Source of the DNA: JALQXV01 sp964540445
GTDB lineage: Bacteria > Patescibacteriota > Saccharimonadia > Saccharimonadales > 2-12-FULL-41-12
NCBI GenBank assembly: GCA_964540445.1
Contig: CAZIMF010000032.1
Location: forward strand, 1 to 9,255
DNA: 9,255 bases
Reading direction: 5' to 3'
Below, one piece after another: positions 6,795 through 9,255 of this stretch. The notes below the pieces were generated by a model, which had not been told where the DNA came from, ran no database searches, and was given only the letters and a program-made list of their open reading frames with translations. Numbering within the stretch: the stretch's first letter is position 1; each line of letters opens with the position of its first letter. A program made the translations under genes and the position numbers.

Positions 6795-6806
6795 GCGCAG
6801 TACAAT
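6777..6806 (+). promoter_or_regulatory. hrcA promoter embedded in CIRCE
   Basis: TTGACA at 6777-6782 and TACAAT at 6801-6806 are separated by 18 bases, a standard housekeeping-sigma promoter. The -10 ends 10 bases before the hrcA ATG at 6817, so the leader should be only a few bases or absent. No Shine-Dalgarno is present. Confidence 0.85.
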
Positions 6807-6816
6807 CATAGCTAGT

Positions 6817-7524
6817 ATGACCGATCGTCAATCAGAAGTTTTGCGTGCTATTGTTGAACATTATGCCGAAGTTGCCAGCCCGGTTGGCAGCAATTTGTTA
6901 GCTAAAGTTTTTAATGTTAGCAGTGCCACCATCCGTGCCGAAATGGCCGAGTTAGAGCGGGGCGGGTTTATCACCCAACCCCATACCAGTGCGGGCCGTA
7001 TTCCTACCGACAAAGGCTATCGCTTTTATGTAAATAGTGTCAGCGAAGCTGCCGAAACGCCCATGGAACGCCGAGCCGAACGTGCACTGGCGTCCCGAGT
7101 TGAAAGTGGCGGATTACCCGAGCGAACTATCCGTAACACGGTGGATTTGCTTGTCGAACTCACTCACAACTTAGGCCTTGCGACTATCGGCAACCAGCTA
7201 TACATGTCTGGTCTCAGTAATCTATTTGGTCAGCCCGAATTCTCTACCGGTAACCAGGCGCAAGAAGTTGCTCGTCTACTCGACAATCTAGAGCCATGGT
7301 TACATGAAGCAGCTCCAAATAAGCCACTCAGTGTCTATATTGGTACCGAAAACCCGATTGGCCGTAACAGTGGCTGCAGTTTGATTATTAGTCGCTTCCG
7401 CAGCCCGTACAGTGATCATAGCTACATTGGCACGCTTGGTCCGACTCGTCAGAGCTATAAGGGCACCATGAGTTTAGTCCAACGCGCCGGTGAAACACTT
7501 GAGGAGGCACTTCATGGCCGATAA
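6817..7524 (+). CDS. hrcA: Heat-inducible transcription repressor HrcA, shortened form
   Basis: HrcA binds CIRCE operators and represses chaperone genes; in known cases GroEL assists its folding. The N-terminal winged helix is intact: SSATIRAEMAELERGGFITQPHTSAGRIPTDKGYRFYV spans residues 35-72 in family-typical form. The C-terminal part is also recognisable, with GLSNLFGQPEF (132-142), IGTENPIGRNSGCSLI (175-190) and IGTLGPTRQSYKG (204-216). At 235 residues it is about 100 shorter than the usual 340 or so. The linker and first LxxLT segment (VDLLVELTHNLG, 109-120) run almost directly into the region before GLSNL, so the middle of the GAF-like domain and its inserted dimerisation subdomain appear missing. 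The ATG at 6817 is preferred to the in-frame TTG at 6784, which lies inside CIRCE and upstream of the -10. The gene overlaps grpE by 11 bases. Confidence 0.95.
   Translation: MTDRQSEVLRAIVEHYAEVASPVGSNLLAKVFNVSSATIRAEMAELERGGFITQPHTSAGRIPTDKGYRFYVNSVSEAAETPMERRAERALASRVESGGLPERTIRNTVDLLVELTHNLGLATIGNQLYMSGLSNLFGQPEFSTGNQAQEVARLLDNLEPWLHEAAPNKPLSVYIGTENPIGRNSGCSLIISRFRSPYSDHSYIGTLGPTRQSYKGTMSLVQRAGETLEEALHGR
7502..7507 (+). promoter_or_regulatory. Strong Shine-Dalgarno of grpE within hrcA
   Basis: AGGAGG lies 6 bases before the ATG at 7514, a near-ideal ribosome binding site embedded in the last codons of hrcA. It decides the grpE start over the in-frame GTG at 7490 and shows that the lineage uses Shine-Dalgarno initiation for internal cistrons. 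Confidence 0.9.
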
Positions 7525-8110
7525 GCAACAATCTAACAATGCACATTCTAACAACTCACATTCGGGGGCTGATTCATTAAAAAATAATGAGCAGAGCGCA
7601 ATTCATAATAGAAAAGATGCGCCAAAACAGCATGTAGCGGGCCGTATCAGAAATGTGATTGATGAGCGCAAGAAACTTGAAGCCAAAATCAAAGAACTTA
7701 CCGAGGCGTTGCAGCGTGAGCGGGCTGATGTTACCAATATTCGCCGCCGCCACGATCAACAAATGGGTAGCTTGCGTGATATAGCCAAGGCCAGTGTGGT
7801 GCGCGACTTATTGCCGGCTATCGACAATCTTGAACGCGGGCTTAAGCATGTACCAAAAGAGATCCAGGGCAATGACTACGTTAAAGGTATTCAAGGTGTT
7901 GTTAAACAATTTGAAAAAACGCTCAAAGATATTGGCGTGGAACGTGTTAAAACGGTTGGGGAAGAATTTGACCCTAAATACCATGAGGCAATTAGCATGG
8001 AAGACGGTGAGGGAAGTCGCGAAGTGGTCTGCGAAGAGCTCCAATCCGGCTATAAGCTCGGCGACGAAGTAATCCGTCACGCCATGGTAAAAGTAAAAAC
8101 CGAAAAATAG
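7514..8110 (+). CDS. grpE: GrpE, nucleotide exchange factor for DnaK
   Basis: GrpE is the cytoplasmic dimer that drives ADP release from DnaK. The 198-residue length is normal. Residues 1-40 form a low-complexity polar tail rich in Asn, Ser and His (QQSNNAHSNNSHSG). A long coiled-coil helix follows (RIRNVIDERKKLEAKIKELTEALQRERADVTNIRRRHDQQ split over about 44-83). The family core has VVRDLLPAIDNLERGL (95-110), GVERVKTVGEEFDPKYHEAI (141-160) and the beta-wing ELQSGYKLGDEVIRHAMVKV (175-194). The ATG at 7514 follows a strong AGGAGG. Overlap with the hrcA end implies one transcript and likely translational coupling, so grpE is under the same CIRCE. The final motif reads VIRHAMVKV where many GrpE proteins have a proline (RPAMV). 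Confidence 0.96.
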   Translation: MADKQQSNNAHSNNSHSGADSLKNNEQSAIHNRKDAPKQHVAGRIRNVIDERKKLEAKIKELTEALQRERADVTNIRRRHDQQMGSLRDIAKASVVRDLLPAIDNLERGLKHVPKEIQGNDYVKGIQGVVKQFEKTLKDIGVERVKTVGEEFDPKYHEAISMEDGEGSREVVCEELQSGYKLGDEVIRHAMVKVKTEK

Positions 8111-8113
8111 CAG

Positions 8114-8140
8114 TTAGCACTCTTGACATGTGAGTGCCAA
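8114..8140. promoter_or_regulatory. CIRCE operator of the dnaK transcription unit
   Basis: TTAGCACTC - 9 bases - GAGTGCCAA matches the CIRCE consensus at 17 of 18 arm positions. The right arm carries the same T-to-C change as the hrcA copy, and the spacer again begins TTGACA. It starts 3 bases after the grpE stop, so dnaK has its own HrcA-controlled promoter separate from hrcA-grpE. Confidence 0.97.
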
Positions 8141-8151
8141 TTTCTTATACT
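8123..8151 (+). promoter_or_regulatory. Promoter of the 84-residue membrane protein gene and dnaK
   Basis: TTGACA at 8123-8128 and TATACT at 8146-8151 are separated by 17 bases, a near-consensus promoter with its -35 inside the CIRCE spacer. Transcription should start near 8157-8160, giving a leader of about 40 bases with a Shine-Dalgarno. This contrasts with the near-leaderless hrcA transcript. Confidence 0.9.
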
Positions 8152-8176
8152 GGCAGTACAGAGTAACGACTGCTAA
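8150..8176. promoter_or_regulatory. Degenerate CIRCE-like inverted repeat over the predicted transcription start
   Basis: The right arm GACTGCTAA (8168-8176) matches CIRCE GAGTGCTAA at 8 of 9 positions. The symmetric left arm CTGGCAGTA (8150-8158) matches at 5 of 9. The pairs GCAGT (8153-8157) and ACTGC (8169-8173) are exact inverted repeats with the same centre and 9-9-9 geometry as CIRCE. It may be a weak second HrcA site or chance. Confidence 0.35.
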
Positions 8177-8184
8177 TGATAGAA

Positions 8185-8190
8185 GAAGGT
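8185..8190 (+). promoter_or_regulatory. Shine-Dalgarno of the 84-residue membrane protein gene
   Basis: GAAGGT within a purine-rich run (AGAAGAAGGT, 8181-8190) lies 7 bases before the ATG at 8198. It supports that start and the reality of this short gene. Confidence 0.6.
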
Positions 8191-8197
8191 ATCAGGC

Positions 8198-8452
8198 ATG
8201 GCCAAGCAAATTAACGCTACGAGTAAGAAGACAAAATCAGGTGTAATTAATGGAACGGAAGCACCAAAACGTATAGCTACCCGTTCGCCGATTACAAATT
8301 TGTATATTGCTGGCATACTTTTTGTGATTTATATGGCCATAGCCGATCAAGGCCTAGAAAGATCGTTGCTATACAGTGTTGCGGCCTTTATGTTCTTTAA
8401 CACTGTTGATTACTGTATTTTGTATTATCGAATGAAAAAGGAGAGAAATTAA
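8198..8452 (+). CDS. Small two-helix membrane protein in the dnaK operon, unknown function
   Basis: I do not recognise this 84-residue protein. The first 30 residues are polar and basic (KQINATSKKTKSG; APKRIATR). Two hydrophobic segments follow, at about residues 32-49 (ITNLYIAGILFVIYMAIA) and 56-77 (SLLYSVAAFMFFNTVDYCILYY), then a basic tail RMKKERN. The positive flanks suggest both ends face the cytoplasm, forming a hairpin. There is no signal peptide. It is the first cistron after the CIRCE promoter, and its stop is one base before the dnaK ATG, so it should be co-induced with dnaK by heat or misfolding stress. A small membrane gene between CIRCE and dnaK is not part of the usual hrcA-grpE-dnaK-dnaJ arrangement. 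Confidence 0.8.
   Translation: MAKQINATSKKTKSGVINGTEAPKRIATRSPITNLYIAGILFVIYMAIADQGLERSLLYSVAAFMFFNTVDYCILYYRMKKERN
8438..8443 (+). promoter_or_regulatory. Shine-Dalgarno of dnaK
   Basis: AAGGAG lies 10 bases before the dnaK ATG at 8454, inside the last codons of the preceding small gene. The arrangement supports co-translation of the two cistrons. Confidence 0.8.
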
Positions 8453-8453
8453 T

Positions 8454-9255
8454 ATGGGAAAAATTATTGGGATTGACCTAGGAACTACTAACTCAGCAAT
8501 GGCCGTTATGCAGGGCGGTAAACCAGAGATTATTGCTAATTCAGAAGGCAATCGGACTACACCAAGCGTAGTAGCTATCAATAAAAACGGCGAGCGTTTA
8601 GTTGGCCAGGTTGCAAACCGACAACGCGTTACCAACCCGAGCAACACCATTTTTGGTGTCAAGCGATTAATGGGCCGTAAATTTAGCGACGAAGAAGTGC
8701 AGCGCGATATTAAATTGATGCCCTACGATATTATTAAAGCAAACGGTGGCGTAAAGGTAACTATGGCCGAAAAGGGTTATAGCCCCGAAGAAGTCAGTGC
8801 CATGATTTTATCCAAACTTAAAGCAGACGCTGAAGCCTTTTTAGGCGAACCGGTTACCGAAGCAGTTATTACTGTTCCCGCCTATTTTAATGATTCGCAA
8901 CGTCAGGCAACCAAAGACGCTGGTAAAATTGCCGGTCTTGAAGTAAAGCGTATTATTAACGAACCAACGGCTGCTGCACTGGCATATGGTTTAGATAAAG
9001 GCAAAGAAGAAAAAATTGCCGTATTCGACCTTGGTGGCGGTACGTTTGATGTATCAATCTTACAACTCGGCGACGGTGTCTTTGAAGTGCTTTCAACCAA
9101 CGGTGATACTCATCTTGGTGGCGAAGACTTTGATATGCGGATTGTTAATCACTTTGTTGATGAGTTCAAAAAAGAATCAGGCATTGATGTTACCAGCGAT
9201 AAAGCTGCTATGCAGCGTCTGAAAGAAGAAGCCGAAAAAGCTAAAAAAGAACTGT
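8454..9255 (+). CDS. dnaK: Chaperone DnaK (Hsp70), N-terminal part (3' truncated by window)
   Basis: DnaK is the ATP-driven cytoplasmic Hsp70 that binds exposed hydrophobic segments together with a J-protein and GrpE. The first 267 residues are present, covering most of the nucleotide-binding domain. Phosphate-1 motif IGIDLGTTNS is at 5-14 and the catalytic Lys70 is in FGVKRLMG. VPAYFNDSQRQATKDAG (141-157), IINEPTAAALAYG (167-179) and phosphate-2 FDLGGGTFDV (191-200, with the conserved Thr197) are all intact, as is the helix RLKEEAEKAKKEL near the cut. Nothing in the visible domain suggests loss of ATPase function. The substrate-binding domain and any following dnaJ lie beyond the window. The ATG at 8454 has an AAGGAG ribosome site and gives the canonical N-terminus MGKIIGIDLG. 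It is transcribed from the CIRCE promoter at 8123 together with the small membrane protein gene. Confidence 0.98.
   Translation, partial: MGKIIGIDLGTTNSAMAVMQGGKPEIIANSEGNRTTPSVVAINKNGERLVGQVANRQRVTNPSNTIFGVKRLMGRKFSDEEVQRDIKLMPYDIIKANGGVKVTMAEKGYSPEEVSAMILSKLKADAEAFLGEPVTEAVITVPAYFNDSQRQATKDAGKIAGLEVKRIINEPTAAALAYGLDKGKEEKIAVFDLGGGTFDVSILQLGDGVFEVLSTNGDTHLGGEDFDMRIVNHFVDEFKKESGIDVTSDKAAMQRLKEEAEKAKKEL

Noticed and set aside
6784..6816. In-frame TTG start for hrcA giving 11 extra residues
   Set aside because: It lies inside the CIRCE operator and upstream of the -10 hexamer. The ATG at 6817 gives the family-typical N-terminus.
8153..8173. RNA hairpin in the dnaK-operon leader from GCAGT/ACTGC
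   Set aside because: The predicted transcription start near 8157-8160 leaves the 5' arm mostly untranscribed, so a DNA-level site is more plausible than an RNA thermometer or attenuator.

Overview
The window is a compact stretch of bacterial chromosome. Every convincing gene lies on the + strand, and no intergenic gap exceeds about 90 bases. I see no mobile elements, rRNA, tRNA or CRISPR. By eye the base composition is mid-40s % GC. The standard genetic code fits: glycines in the conserved proteins use GGN codons, and no in-frame TGA interrupts them. Short divergent versions of core genes, very tight packing, an unusually small HrcA and promoters sitting almost on the start codons suggest a reduced-genome lineage such as Patescibacteria/CPR, possibly Saccharibacteria. 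That placement is inference and low-to-moderate confidence.

Layout. Positions 1-1097 hold the C-terminal two thirds of the membrane protease FtsH, cut by the window edge. A short gap with a 20-bp palindrome and a promoter leads to murJ (1163-2761), the lipid II flippase. Then comes lepA/EF4 (2809-4590), followed one base later by a guanylate-kinase-like P-loop kinase (4592-5311), a small two-helix membrane protein (5327-5593), a second guanylate-kinase-like paralogue (5637-6347) and an unrecognised 130-residue protein (6395-6787). The right end is a heat-shock locus: hrcA (6817-7524) and grpE (7514-8110) behind one CIRCE operator, then a small membrane protein (8198-8452) and dnaK (8454 to the window edge) behind a second CIRCE.

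The genes form a housekeeping and stress block covering membrane protein quality control (FtsH), envelope synthesis (MurJ), translation (LepA), nucleotide metabolism (Gmk-like pair) and the HrcA-controlled DnaK/GrpE chaperone system.

The most striking signal is regulatory. Five genes (murJ, lepA, the second kinase, the 130-residue ORF and hrcA) have a -10-like hexamer ending exactly 9, 9, 9, 9 and 10 bases before the start codon, with no Shine-Dalgarno sequence. Their mRNAs should therefore be leaderless or nearly so. Four downstream genes (the 88-residue protein, grpE, the 84-residue protein and dnaK) instead carry Shine-Dalgarno sequences. Other points of interest are an HrcA lacking about 100 central residues, two paralogous kinases with a GKDT P-loop of which one has lost GMP-site residues, an undescribed membrane protein inserted between the CIRCE promoter and dnaK, and a degenerate second CIRCE-like repeat over the predicted dnaK-operon transcription start.
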